Of a stretch of 64,000 nt of DNA, positions 1-9,264 are shown one piece after another; within the stretch, counting starts at the first letter, position 1; every line of letters starts with the position of its first letter. Below the pieces are notes generated by a model. It was not told the DNA's origin, did not search any database, and worked only from the letters and a program-made list of their open reading frames with translations. Both the position numbers and the translations under genes were made by a program. This stretch comes from Stentor roeselii. Taxonomy: Eukaryota; Ciliophora; Heterotrichea; Heterotrichida; Stentoridae. Location: positions 121,751 through 185,750 of the forward strand of contig RSEH01000052.1 in assembly GCA_006503475.1 (NCBI GenBank), read 5' to 3'.

Positions 1-205
1 AGCCCAATAAACTCCTTCTAACCAATAAAATCCCTCATCACCCCAAAAAAAAATCAAAATTTCCCAAACCCCTAAAAATCCAACCCTTCCCAAAAAATCT
101 CCAATTCTCCAAATCTCCAACCCTTCAACCCATCCCAAAAAAAAAATCCAAAATATTCCAAATCTAAAATGTCTTAAAACCCCAGATCTCTTCCACGTGT
201 TATAA
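1..205. promoter_or_regulatory. 5' flank of the PDI gene, C-rich and G-poor
   Basis: No gene is seen. On the sense strand this stretch is made of short CCC and A-rich runs with almost no G, a composition repeated upstream of other genes here (33660-33895 and 45230-45545). The start codon at 206 follows the sequence TTATAA. I infer that it holds the promoter and a short 5' UTR; no defined element can be named. Confidence 0.4.
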
Positions 206-1630
206 ATGGCTAAGAATCTTTTAGTCCTTCTCTTAAGCGTCTCCTTGGTTTTCAGCACAATAACCGAAGACGAGGGTGTCTGGGTGTTAACAGAAGCGAA
301 CTTCGAAGAAGCGCTCGCGCAGCAGCCCGACATATTAGTCGAGTTCTACGCTCCCTGGTGCGGTCACTGCAAGTCCCTGGCTCCCGAATACGCGAAGGCA
401 GCGAAGCGACTGTTGAACAGCGAGCCAGCAATTCACATTGCAAAGGTCGACGCGACTGAGAACAGCAACTTGGCTCAAAAATACGGAGTCCAAGGGTATC
501 CTACTTTGAAGTACTTCGTCGGAGGAGAGCCAACTGAGTACACTGGAGGCAGGACTGAGGACTCGATTTATTCTTATGTCATTAAAAAGTCAAGACCTAG
601 TGTCACTGTCTTGGAAGCTGGATGCAACCTTGAAAAACTTTTAAGTGAAAATAAAGTCAATGTCTTGCTTTTTGGACAAAGCGGGTCTCATGAAGCGGAA
701 GTCTTTGAAAAAGTCGCGAAAGCTGTTGATGGGGTTAACTTTTTCTTGGCTACTTCCAGTGAATTAGCGACGAAATATGATGCTAGGGAAGGACAGGTTG
801 TACTGTTGAAGGAGTTTGATGAAAGAAGGAATAACTTTGAAGGTGCTTTGGAAACTGAAGCCCTTAAGGAGTTTGTGAATAAGAATAAAGTTGCGTCGGT
901 TATTGAGTTTGACCAGCAGGCTATTGAAATGATTTTTAGGGACTCGAATCCTGTTATTTTTATGTTCACTGATAAGTATGAAGAGTATGAGGAGACTTTT
1001 GGAAGACTTGCTAAGGAACATAAGGGATCGCTTTTGTTCTGTAAGGCCGATTTGTTTACCACTGATAATGGAAGACTTTCGCAGTTCTTGGGCATGACTG
1101 GAGATTTGCAGCCCACTGCTCTGATCCTCGACGTTCCAAAGCAAATGGGAAAATTCCGATTTCAAGGAAGCCCAACCTACGAAGAACTAAACAAATTCAT
1201 CGAAGACTGGAAGCAAGGATCTCTAAGCGCCTTCTTAAAATCACAAGAAATTCCAGCAGAATCTCACGACAACAACGTGCGTGTTTTAGTTGCAAAGAAC
1301 TTCAAAGAAGTAGTTTTCGACAGCAAGAAAGACGTTCTTGTCGAATTTTACGCTCCTTGGTGCGGCCACTGCAAGTCCCTGGCTCCCGAATACGAAAGAC
1401 TGGCGACTGAATTGAAAAACGTCAAAACTTTAGTTATTGCAAAGATGGACTCGACTGAAAACGAAGTGGACGGGGTCGACATTCAAGGATTCCCGACGCT
1501 GAAGTTTTACCCGGCGAATAACAAGAAACCTCTTGACTTTGAAGGAGATAGAAACTTTGATGGACTATTGAAATTCATTAAGCAGAACTCTTATTATGAA
1601 GTGGAACTTACTGCTAAGACTGACCTTTAA
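206..1630 (+). CDS. Protein disulfide isomerase (two thioredoxin active sites)
   Basis: A 474-residue protein that forms and rearranges disulfide bonds in client proteins of the ER lumen. It begins with a hydrophobic signal peptide (about residues 1-19). Two thioredoxin domains each carry the WCGHCK active site (near residues 50 and 390), and a central redox-inactive b-b' region lies between them, the classic a-b-b'-a' order and length. The last four residues are KTDL, which resembles but does not match the KDEL/HDEL retrieval signal; that it works for ER retention is inferred. No intron is needed. A 15-nt stretch that fits the local intron pattern lies inside a conserved thioredoxin segment and is evidently coding. 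Its 3' end converges on the hydrolase gene, with 263 nt between the stops. Confidence 0.96.
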   Translation: MAKNLLVLLLSVSLVFSTITEDEGVWVLTEANFEEALAQQPDILVEFYAPWCGHCKSLAPEYAKAAKRLLNSEPAIHIAKVDATENSNLAQKYGVQGYPTLKYFVGGEPTEYTGGRTEDSIYSYVIKKSRPSVTVLEAGCNLEKLLSENKVNVLLFGQSGSHEAEVFEKVAKAVDGVNFFLATSSELATKYDAREGQVVLLKEFDERRNNFEGALETEALKEFVNKNKVASVIEFDQQAIEMIFRDSNPVIFMFTDKYEEYEETFGRLAKEHKGSLLFCKADLFTTDNGRLSQFLGMTGDLQPTALILDVPKQMGKFRFQGSPTYEELNKFIEDWKQGSLSAFLKSQEIPAESHDNNVRVLVAKNFKEVVFDSKKDVLVEFYAPWCGHCKSLAPEYERLATELKNVKTLVIAKMDSTENEVDGVDIQGFPTLKFYPANNKKPLDFEGDRNFDGLLKFIKQNSYYEVELTAKTDL

Positions 1631-1893
1631 GTAGATAATTAGTTTGATTACTTTTGAATATTGAGGGTTATTTATGGAATAGCAAGTAAGATAAGGGATT
1701 GTTTTTAATTGTGATTAATAGAATATTTTAGGAGTTTCTTTAGAAACTAGTAATGAAGATTAGAGTGTTTTAGAATGGATTATTATTTGACTTCCAATCT
1801 AATATATAAAGATTCACCATGTATTAAAATTAATTATTTCTAAGAATTCAAATTATAGCACAATAAATAATCTTTCCTCATAATCTCTAAATC

Positions 1894-3816
1894 TTAGTCA
1901 AAAGATGGCATCTCAAAGTAACTAAACCCGGTCACCCTACACAGCATTTTCCTAAAAACCAATTCTTCATATTTATCATACGTTCCAGAATGTCCACAAC
2001 TAAGAACAAGTAATTCTACTTTTTCATCATTTTCCAAAAAAACTGATTCCAGTCCATCTAAAACCCTTTTCATCCCATTTTCCAAATTTTGAATTTCCTT
2101 CAAAAGTTCTCCAATTTCCTTGCAATCAGAAAAATATTCATTTCTCAGTCTTTGCACATCCTTAACAAACTTCCTAATATTAAAAATCGCTTCACTCTTC
2201 ATACAAGTCCTAATCCTTCCCGAAGGCAAGATGCGACTTCCCCAAGTTTCCAAATTTTTTACCCAAATTTCAACATTTTTCAAGTCACTTTTGATTAACT
2301 CAGCCAAAGTAAACCCAGCAGAGTCGATTTTTTCACAAAGAACGTAAAACTTCTGGTAAATTTCTTTCATGATTGCTTTACTGTCAGCCGGTGTCAATGC
2401 AAGGTATTTTAAATTCGAAGTAAAAGATTCAGGAAAGTTGAAAGTTTCTTCTTGTGAGGTTAAAAACGGCTGGACTATCGATTTGATGTTTTTTAAGTTT
2501 TTTTTTAAAGAATTTAGCAGGTTTTCATGGATTCGTGACTTGGAAATCCGAGAAATTCCTGCCATGAGCGAGGATTTCAAAGAAATCATTTCATCGAAAG
2601 GGTCGTAGGTTAAGATTTTCTTGATTTGAAGTGATTGGAATGCTGTTAAAACATCTGAATTGCAAGGGCCGAGCCATGTGATGAGATGTGAGAGGGGATA
2701 ATTGATGTACTGACTGAAAACCATCTGAGTTGACGAGAAAGTTCGATCTGAGACAAGGAAATCAGCTTGACTAAGACCCGCTGATAAAGTCGCAACAGCT
2801 CCTCCAATCGACTCTCCATGAATCAAAACCTTTTTATATCCTTTCTCAGTCCTTAGGTTCATAACAAGCCTTGCACAATCCTTGGCTAGTCTGGGAATCG
2901 ACGGAATTCCAGAGCTCTTTCCATATCCCCTGTAATTAAAAATCATTAAACTCAAACCGGACTTCAGGTAAAACTCAATCCAGGAGGACTGGTAAAATAA
3001 ATACTCGTAAAACCCAGCATTAGGTAAACAATAAAGCACGACTAGTTCCCTTCCTTTCTCAAGTTCATTTCGAATAAAAACAGTGTCAATCATGACATTG
3101 TCGTCCATTTTCATGAACTCTCTTCTCGCTTTAAACCTGCAGAAAAGATCAGTTCTTCGATTGTCCAGGTCTCCTAAAAGTATTCCTTTAAACCAAAATA
3201 CCTGAAATATTGAATTATATGAAGAATTTTCAAGAGATTCTTTTACTTCTAACAAGGAAAAAATAGATTTTTCTAGATCTCCTGAAATTCTCATTTTTTT
3301 CCTGCTTTTCACCTTTCCAGGGTTTTTTAAAACTGCCCAAATTGTGCTTTCGTAGTCTTGATTGTCTCTGATTTTCAGGGATTTTAAATCGAGTTTTAGA
3401 GTTTTCAGGCTTTCGAAGAGTTTTTTTTGGTTTTCGCTGAGTTTTGACTGCTTGAAAATTGATAAATTTTGTGAGATGAATTGATGACATGATTTGAGTG
3501 ACTTGTTGTCGATGTAGAGAGATGGTTGATCGAGAGAAACTAAAAGTCCTTCAAGTGAAGTCAGGTGTTCAAGGTAGTCTGAGCAGAGGTCTTTTGATAA
3601 AGAGAACTGGAAAAGTCGGGAAATGAACTTGTTACTACCTGGGAATAAAACTATGTAAAATATGTGACGGAGTAATAGGATTAGTCCTGAGGTTAAGACT
3701 AGACTTGAAAGTAAAAGTGAGTATTTATGTGATACAAGTGCTAGGAGAACCACTGGAATCAGCCAAAACAAAAATATCAATGAAACTATTAAAAAAATTT
3801 CATTTTTTAAAGCCAT
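1894..3816 (-). CDS. Membrane-anchored alpha/beta hydrolase (ABHD/BEM46-like)
   Basis: A 640-residue protein. Residues 1-60 contain two hydrophobic segments that should anchor it in a membrane. The alpha/beta-hydrolase core shows the loop NYRGYGKSSG and the nucleophile elbow GESIGG, whose Ser is the likely catalytic residue. Near the C-terminus CGHSG probably supplies the catalytic His, and an Asp in TPADS could complete the triad. Family members are serine hydrolases acting on lipids or acyl groups; the substrate cannot be told from sequence. The protein is longer than typical ABHD13/BEM46 proteins because of a helical insert between the elbow and the His. It is divergently arranged with the ferlin gene, with 257 nt between start codons. 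Confidence 0.8.
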   Translation of the reverse strand: MALKNEIFLIVSLIFLFWLIPVVLLALVSHKYSLLLSSLVLTSGLILLLRHIFYIVLFPGSNKFISRLFQFSLSKDLCSDYLEHLTSLEGLLVSLDQPSLYIDNKSLKSCHQFISQNLSIFKQSKLSENQKKLFESLKTLKLDLKSLKIRDNQDYESTIWAVLKNPGKVKSRKKMRISGDLEKSIFSLLEVKESLENSSYNSIFQVFWFKGILLGDLDNRRTDLFCRFKARREFMKMDDNVMIDTVFIRNELEKGRELVVLYCLPNAGFYEYLFYQSSWIEFYLKSGLSLMIFNYRGYGKSSGIPSIPRLAKDCARLVMNLRTEKGYKKVLIHGESIGGAVATLSAGLSQADFLVSDRTFSSTQMVFSQYINYPLSHLITWLGPCNSDVLTAFQSLQIKKILTYDPFDEMISLKSSLMAGISRISKSRIHENLLNSLKKNLKNIKSIVQPFLTSQEETFNFPESFTSNLKYLALTPADSKAIMKEIYQKFYVLCEKIDSAGFTLAELIKSDLKNVEIWVKNLETWGSRILPSGRIRTCMKSEAIFNIRKFVKDVQRLRNEYFSDCKEIGELLKEIQNLENGMKRVLDGLESVFLENDEKVELLVLSCGHSGTYDKYEELVFRKMLCRVTGFSYFEMPSFD

Positions 3817-4073
3817 TTATAGCTGGAATGCAGGAGTTGAAGCTGGTATTTACTTACAGTTAGTTGATTATTCAATTAAAACTCTTGAGTTTCAAGTTAT
3901 TTTGAGAAATTGATATTTTTTGAGATTGAAAAATTTCTTATAAGTATCTTCAGTTCAATTTATGCAAAACCTGCAAGTGTTTACTTATTCTATATTAATA
4001 AAATTTACGCTTGATTTACTTTGAATATTATCTTTGACTTAGACATATTTAAGAGAGGCTTACTCCTCCAATA

Positions 4074-7000
4074 ATGGATAAAGACCAGTCAAATTTATCT
4101 GAATCCACCCAAGATTCAGAAAAATTCAAAAAAGGTGATTATAATGTTCATATCTTCATTGAAGAGTCAAAAGGTCTGCTGCCAGTTACTGAAAGTCCTC
4201 GCTTTAATCCTGTTATCTCTGTGAAATGCTTCGGAAAATCAAAGTGTACAAGAAAGCTCAATGATGTATTCACGAATCACACTTCAATCTGGAATGAGCA
4301 TATTTACTTTTCTCAACTTGGAATGACTGTTAATGACCTGGAGTCATCAAAGATTTTAATCGAAGTTCTGGATTCAGGATCATTAAAAAGCAATTTGATC
4401 GGCTGTTACGAGTTTGACTTCACCTACGTTTACTTCAAGCCAAAGCATTCCCTGATCCATCAATGGGTGATCTTATACAATCCTTACTGCTCTGACATGA
4501 CCATCCAGCGAGGACTTCTTAAATTAGGAGTAAATATAATCCATGAAAATGACAAAGCCGAAGACTTAACAGCCAAGTCAATTTCTGATTCTTTAATCAT
4601 CCCGCCTCAGGTGCAGATCAGGTCGATGCAGCTTATAATTCAAATCATTCAAGCCAGTAACCTTCCTAAAATGGATAAATCAGGAACTTGTGATACTTAC
4701 TGTGTGGCTTCTTTTGCTACTTCTAAACTGAAAACTAAAGTAGATACTGCACTTGAGGCAACAATGAGCTCAAGTTGGTATCAAGAACTTTGGATTCCTG
4801 TTTGTTACCCAACTATTGCGAATAAAGTCAATATTAGTATCTGGGATCATGACCTGACATCTGATGAAATGGTCGGATCACTAAACTTCAACTGGGACTC
4901 AATCGAAGACGAGCAGTCATCCAGTTTCATATGGGCGAACATATACGGAGCCCACGACAACTTAACAAACGACATGGCTTTAACAATGAACTCAAACACA
5001 AAATCCGCCTCTAACTGGCGAGGTCGCATTTTACTACGTTTATTCAAAAGAGAATCCGAGAAAGCCTTGTTAAAAATCACAGATATCGGGACTGAAAACC
5101 TAAAAAAACAGATCCAAATGCAGTTCGAGACTGAAGATGACTATCAAATAAATGCTCAGGTGTTCGAAGCAGTGAATCTTCCATTCGAAACCGGTCAGTA
5201 CTCAATAATGGTAAAATTTTCAGGGAAAGCCATCACTTCAAAGCCTGTTCAAGCTGAAGGAGGAAATTGTAAATGGTATGAAAATATTAAAAGAGCAGTC
5301 ATCGGCATTCCTCCTCAATCAATTCTTCCTGATATTTTTGTTTATTTGATGTATGATGGAAAACCTATTTGCTATGCACGTTTAAATCCTGATCATTGGG
5401 AAAATCCGAAACCAAGGGAAAAGTGGATCAAGTTCACTCCTGATATGTCAATTGGAGTTGTTAAAAATAGCTGGGAAGGAGGGTATGTCTTGATTCGGGT
5501 CTTTGTTGGACCTATTGAATGTCCTCAGTATGATAAAAAGTTCTGGGATGCGAAAATTGATGTGAATTTGAAGAGCACTCAGAAAATTTTGGTTTGTCAT
5601 TTGTATCAGTGTAGAAATTTACCTGCTGCTGATGCGACTGGATTGGCTGATCCTTATGTGAAGATACTTTGTGGCAGGTCACATGTTTCAACAGACCGTC
5701 AAGGAAAACTCGAGATTCTTAATCCACTTTGGTACGAAACATTCACCTTGCCAGTTTCAATCTCAAATATCCAGACCGCTCCACCGGTCGTAGTGCAAGT
5801 ATGGGACTTCGACAACGGTCAAGAGGATGACATGATGGGCTTCGTGATCATTCCAATGTCAGAAGTTGCAGAAAACCCGACAGCAGCTCCTCGACCAAAG
5901 TGGTATCCATTGAGTTTAGGAACTAAAGACACTCAAGAAGGAGAAATTCTGATAAGTCTCATGATTGTTGATAGCAACCCTCCTGCTTTGCAGGTACCGC
6001 CTTTGAAAGAAGTTGATATTGAAATTTATGCTCTTGGGTTTAGAAATCTCAAACCTGCTCTTGGATGGCTTCCTGTTAATAAAGCTTTTTTGAAGGTTGA
6101 TGTCAGGGCCATGCAGTTCCCAGGGGAAGAAAGTCTTGTTCGGGAACTTGCAACTCAGCCTAATAACTCTGGACCTAACCCGAATATTGGGGCTGTGCTT
6201 AAGTTTAAGACTAAGATTCCGGAAGACCCTTTGTTTTGTCCGAACTTGAGTTGCACTGTTCATGACTTTCTACTTTCAGGCAAGTCTCAACCCATTCTAG
6301 GAACATTTAACCTAGCCCTATACCAAGAATACGAAAAAGAACTCTTAAGAATACGTGCAAAAAATGAAGAATTCCAAAAACGAGAGTCAAAACGAGACAT
6401 CTCATTCCAAGAAGAACCAATAGAATCAGAATCCCATTCACTTTTAAGTTCAACACAAGTTCTTCCAACACCCAAAACTGAAAAACATTTAAAATATTCC
6501 ATTCCAATGAGTTTAAGCGAAGCCCTCACCGGAGAAGTAGTAAAAATGCCTCAATTTAAACCCTTAGGTCCTTCAAAACAATCAGAAGTTCCATTCGAAG
6601 ACAGTAAATTCCTACCCCTGGGTTACAACCGTTCAGCAAACGACGGAAAAAAGCACTACAGATACACACTTGATGGTCCCCTCGAAGAATCCTCCATATT
6701 CGGAGAGCCTCCATTTAAAATCTACAAAATCCGCAAAGGTCAAATTCGTGGCACAGCGAACGATTCCTGGTTTTTCAGCAGAAAAACTATAAATTCCGAA
6801 GAAGCCAATTATGAAGATGGAGGAGTTTTCAAAGGAATAGTGAAGATCAACAGTAAAGACGAGGAAAATAAAGACTCTTTTGAAAAAATAGCGAAGTTAC
6901 TTTTAGTAAAAACTCAAGTGATTGTCAGGGTTTACATCATCGACGCAATTAACCTGGAACAGATGGACCTTAACTCAGCCTCAGACCCTTATTTAATAAT

Positions 7001-8072
7001 AAAACTTGGGAAAGTCCGCATTTCAGACCGTGAGAACTGGCAAGAAGACAACTCATGTCCAAAATTTTTAAAACATTTCGATTTAAACGCTACTTTTCCT
7101 GGAGACTGCACTTTGAAGGTCCAGGTCTGGGACTATGAATCTATCCTTGCAGATAAGAAAATCGGTACTTTGAAAATCGACCTCGAAGACCGATTTTTCA
7201 ATGAGACTTGGAATAGTCTTCCATATAAACCTATAGAACAAGGTAAACTTTTAGTCAAATCAACTAATCAAGCTCGAGGGTTCCTTCGATATTGGATCGA
7301 AATTCATCCAGTCCTCGACCTTCCCACTCCCTGGGACCTCAGATCTAAACCTCCAGAGCCTTTCGAACTAAGACTCGTTGTTTGGAGAAGTGAAGAAGTT
7401 CCCAACATGGACGCCGAAGGCGTCTCTGATCTTTACGTCGTTGCAAGTGTGAATGACGGAGAAAAGAGAGAAACTGACACTCATTATCGCGCTCAGAATG
7501 GAGAAGCCTCCTGGAACTGGAGGATGAAATTTCCTTTGATGCTTGATGAAACTTCTCATTGCTTCTTGAATCTCAGTCTTTGGGATCGCGACCTTCTCTC
7601 AGCTAATGACGCAATTGGAAGCACTTCTATTGACCTCTCTCAACTTGCACTTGAAGCAGTCAGGACTGGAGAAAAACAGGTAAAAGTTGGATGTTCTGAG
7701 AAATGGAGTCAAAGAGCTCTTAGGAAGGAAAGTGAAAAGTTTTTTGTTAATTTTGAAAGTATTGATTCTAATGGAAAAATTGTTGGGACTGGAAAAGTTT
7801 TAATTTCGGCGGAAATTATTCCGCAGGCGAAAGCTGATGCTTGCAAAAATGGAGAAGGGAGAAGTGAACCGAATATTGAACCTAATTTACCTCCTCCGGA
7901 GGGAAGGATTCAACTTACTATGAATCCTGTTAAGATGATCTCTCAGATGGTTGGACCTGAGTTGAAGAAAAAGGCTATGATTTGGTGTTGCTTGATTGTC
8001 TGTGTTATGCTTTGTGTCTTTATCTTCCCTATGATTGTGGCGAACGGGTTCAGTTTTATGTTATTTAACTAA
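4074..8072 (+). CDS. Ferlin-like multi-C2 tail-anchored protein
   Basis: A 1332-residue protein with repeated C2 domains and one C-terminal transmembrane helix (about residues 1298-1322), the layout of ferlins. C2 signatures are clear near residue 195 (NLPKMDKSGTCDTY), 514 (NLPAADATGLADPY), 959 (NLEQMDLNSASDPY) and 1109 (VPNMDAEGVSDLY); further C2-like folds probably lie near residues 25 and 370. Several keep the Asp residues that bind calcium. Ferlins act in calcium-triggered membrane fusion and repair, so a role in exocytosis or wound sealing is reasonable here but inferred. The start follows ATA and precedes GG, the context usual in this window. Another C2 gene follows 57 nt downstream on the same strand. 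Confidence 0.9.
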   Translation: MDKDQSNLSESTQDSEKFKKGDYNVHIFIEESKGLLPVTESPRFNPVISVKCFGKSKCTRKLNDVFTNHTSIWNEHIYFSQLGMTVNDLESSKILIEVLDSGSLKSNLIGCYEFDFTYVYFKPKHSLIHQWVILYNPYCSDMTIQRGLLKLGVNIIHENDKAEDLTAKSISDSLIIPPQVQIRSMQLIIQIIQASNLPKMDKSGTCDTYCVASFATSKLKTKVDTALEATMSSSWYQELWIPVCYPTIANKVNISIWDHDLTSDEMVGSLNFNWDSIEDEQSSSFIWANIYGAHDNLTNDMALTMNSNTKSASNWRGRILLRLFKRESEKALLKITDIGTENLKKQIQMQFETEDDYQINAQVFEAVNLPFETGQYSIMVKFSGKAITSKPVQAEGGNCKWYENIKRAVIGIPPQSILPDIFVYLMYDGKPICYARLNPDHWENPKPREKWIKFTPDMSIGVVKNSWEGGYVLIRVFVGPIECPQYDKKFWDAKIDVNLKSTQKILVCHLYQCRNLPAADATGLADPYVKILCGRSHVSTDRQGKLEILNPLWYETFTLPVSISNIQTAPPVVVQVWDFDNGQEDDMMGFVIIPMSEVAENPTAAPRPKWYPLSLGTKDTQEGEILISLMIVDSNPPALQVPPLKEVDIEIYALGFRNLKPALGWLPVNKAFLKVDVRAMQFPGEESLVRELATQPNNSGPNPNIGAVLKFKTKIPEDPLFCPNLSCTVHDFLLSGKSQPILGTFNLALYQEYEKELLRIRAKNEEFQKRESKRDISFQEEPIESESHSLLSSTQVLPTPKTEKHLKYSIPMSLSEALTGEVVKMPQFKPLGPSKQSEVPFEDSKFLPLGYNRSANDGKKHYRYTLDGPLEESSIFGEPPFKIYKIRKGQIRGTANDSWFFSRKTINSEEANYEDGGVFKGIVKINSKDEENKDSFEKIAKLLLVKTQVIVRVYIIDAINLEQMDLNSASDPYLIIKLGKVRISDRENWQEDNSCPKFLKHFDLNATFPGDCTLKVQVWDYESILADKKIGTLKIDLEDRFFNETWNSLPYKPIEQGKLLVKSTNQARGFLRYWIEIHPVLDLPTPWDLRSKPPEPFELRLVVWRSEEVPNMDAEGVSDLYVVASVNDGEKRETDTHYRAQNGEASWNWRMKFPLMLDETSHCFLNLSLWDRDLLSANDAIGSTSIDLSQLALEAVRTGEKQVKVGCSEKWSQRALRKESEKFFVNFESIDSNGKIVGTGKVLISAEIIPQAKADACKNGEGRSEPNIEPNLPPPEGRIQLTMNPVKMISQMVGPELKKKAMIWCCLIVCVMLCVFIFPMIVANGFSFMLFN

Positions 8073-8129
8073 TTCCTTCACCATCCTCTAAAATCCTATA
8101 ATCCTAATCCATCTCAATAATCCAATTAA

Positions 8130-9242
8130 ATGAGTAGCAGAGGCCGAGTAAAGCAGTTAGAGCGAATCCACTCAGAGATCGCAGGAGGAGGAAGTTGCTT
8201 CACAACCCGAGCTCTAAAAAAGTTCTTAGGAATAGAAGTGAACACCGACATGCTTCCGAGTTCAGTCTACTTCTCCGACGTGCTTGACGCCTACCAAGGC
8301 GAGTTAACTCGTTTAAACGACCAAGAAGAGTACTTGAAATACCAGATAAATCAATTTAAAGTCAAGAAGCGGATGCATCTGGCAAACTACGACCAGCTCA
8401 TCGAGTCAGGTTCTCCATCTTCAGCCTCACGTTTAAATCTTATGATCGAGGAGGCCCGTGAGTTGCCTGCGATGAACACGAACAACACGGCTGACCCTTT
8501 TTTTACTGTTAAATGTGATGAAAAGCTTATTCATACTTCTGCTGTCATCCCTGATACGGCTGACCCTGTTTGGAATGTTCATGTCTCTCTTCCTATCAAT
8601 AATAAAAGTCATACTATTGAGGTTGAGGTCTGGGATGATGATACTAATCCTGAGTTTATTGGAAGCTTTTTCATTGAAGTCGACTCTTATGTTGATCAAC
8701 AGGTTCATACGAGGTGGTATGATTTGGAAGGACCTGAAGGAATTAGTAATGGAGAGGTTAAAGTTGTGGGACAGTGGATTTATGATATGCTTAGGTTCCA
8801 TGAAATGTATATTGATAAGTATGATCACCTGATAAACATCAACGAAAAGACCCTCCAAACAATAAACGAGCACATAAACAAGCTATACACGCTAGACGGT
8901 AAAGACCTTCTAATAGCATGGCTGACTCCTCCGCAGCCTCCAAGCCAGCCGAAGAGCCGTCGAGCCCAGCACTACCTGAGCGTTCCAACAAGTAAGAGCA
9001 ATTCAATAATCGGTTCTCCACGAAACTCACCCAACAGGTTTTCAAGGCCTCAAGCTTCATTCGACGCGAGCCCCGAGCGAGACGAAAGACGAATAAGCAG
9101 TCCATTGGCGTATTCAAACAAGCCTCAAAGGCCATCAACAGACTACTTCGCAGTAGGAATGTACCTGACCAACCGAGCAAAGGCAAAAGCAGCGAGACAA
9201 GCGGCGATGCCATCAACAAGAGGAAAGACGGGGAAGAAGTAG
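8130..9242 (+). CDS. C2-domain protein with coiled coil and basic Ser-rich tail
   Basis: A 370-residue protein. An N-terminal helical stretch (about 45-90) is followed by a single C2 domain (about 105-215) with the signature ARELPAMNTNNTADPFF and a conserved WDDDTNPEFIG segment, so calcium and phospholipid binding is likely. A second helical part (about 215-265) leads to a basic tail rich in Ser, Pro and Arg without predicted fold. It lies 57 nt after the ferlin gene on the same strand, so the two C2 proteins may be functionally linked; that is inference from position only. No close named family is recognised. Confidence 0.8.
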   Translation: MSSRGRVKQLERIHSEIAGGGSCFTTRALKKFLGIEVNTDMLPSSVYFSDVLDAYQGELTRLNDQEEYLKYQINQFKVKKRMHLANYDQLIESGSPSSASRLNLMIEEARELPAMNTNNTADPFFTVKCDEKLIHTSAVIPDTADPVWNVHVSLPINNKSHTIEVEVWDDDTNPEFIGSFFIEVDSYVDQQVHTRWYDLEGPEGISNGEVKVVGQWIYDMLRFHEMYIDKYDHLININEKTLQTINEHINKLYTLDGKDLLIAWLTPPQPPSQPKSRRAQHYLSVPTSKSNSIIGSPRNSPNRFSRPQASFDASPERDERRISSPLAYSNKPQRPSTDYFAVGMYLTNRAKAKAARQAAMPSTRGKTGKK

Positions 9243-9264
9243 TTAGTTAAGATGATATGAAAAG

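Noticed and set aside
539-553. GTACACTGGAGGCAG inside the PDI gene as a possible silent intron
   Set aside because: It fits the intron pattern by chance, but the residues it encodes (YTGGR) are conserved in PDIs.
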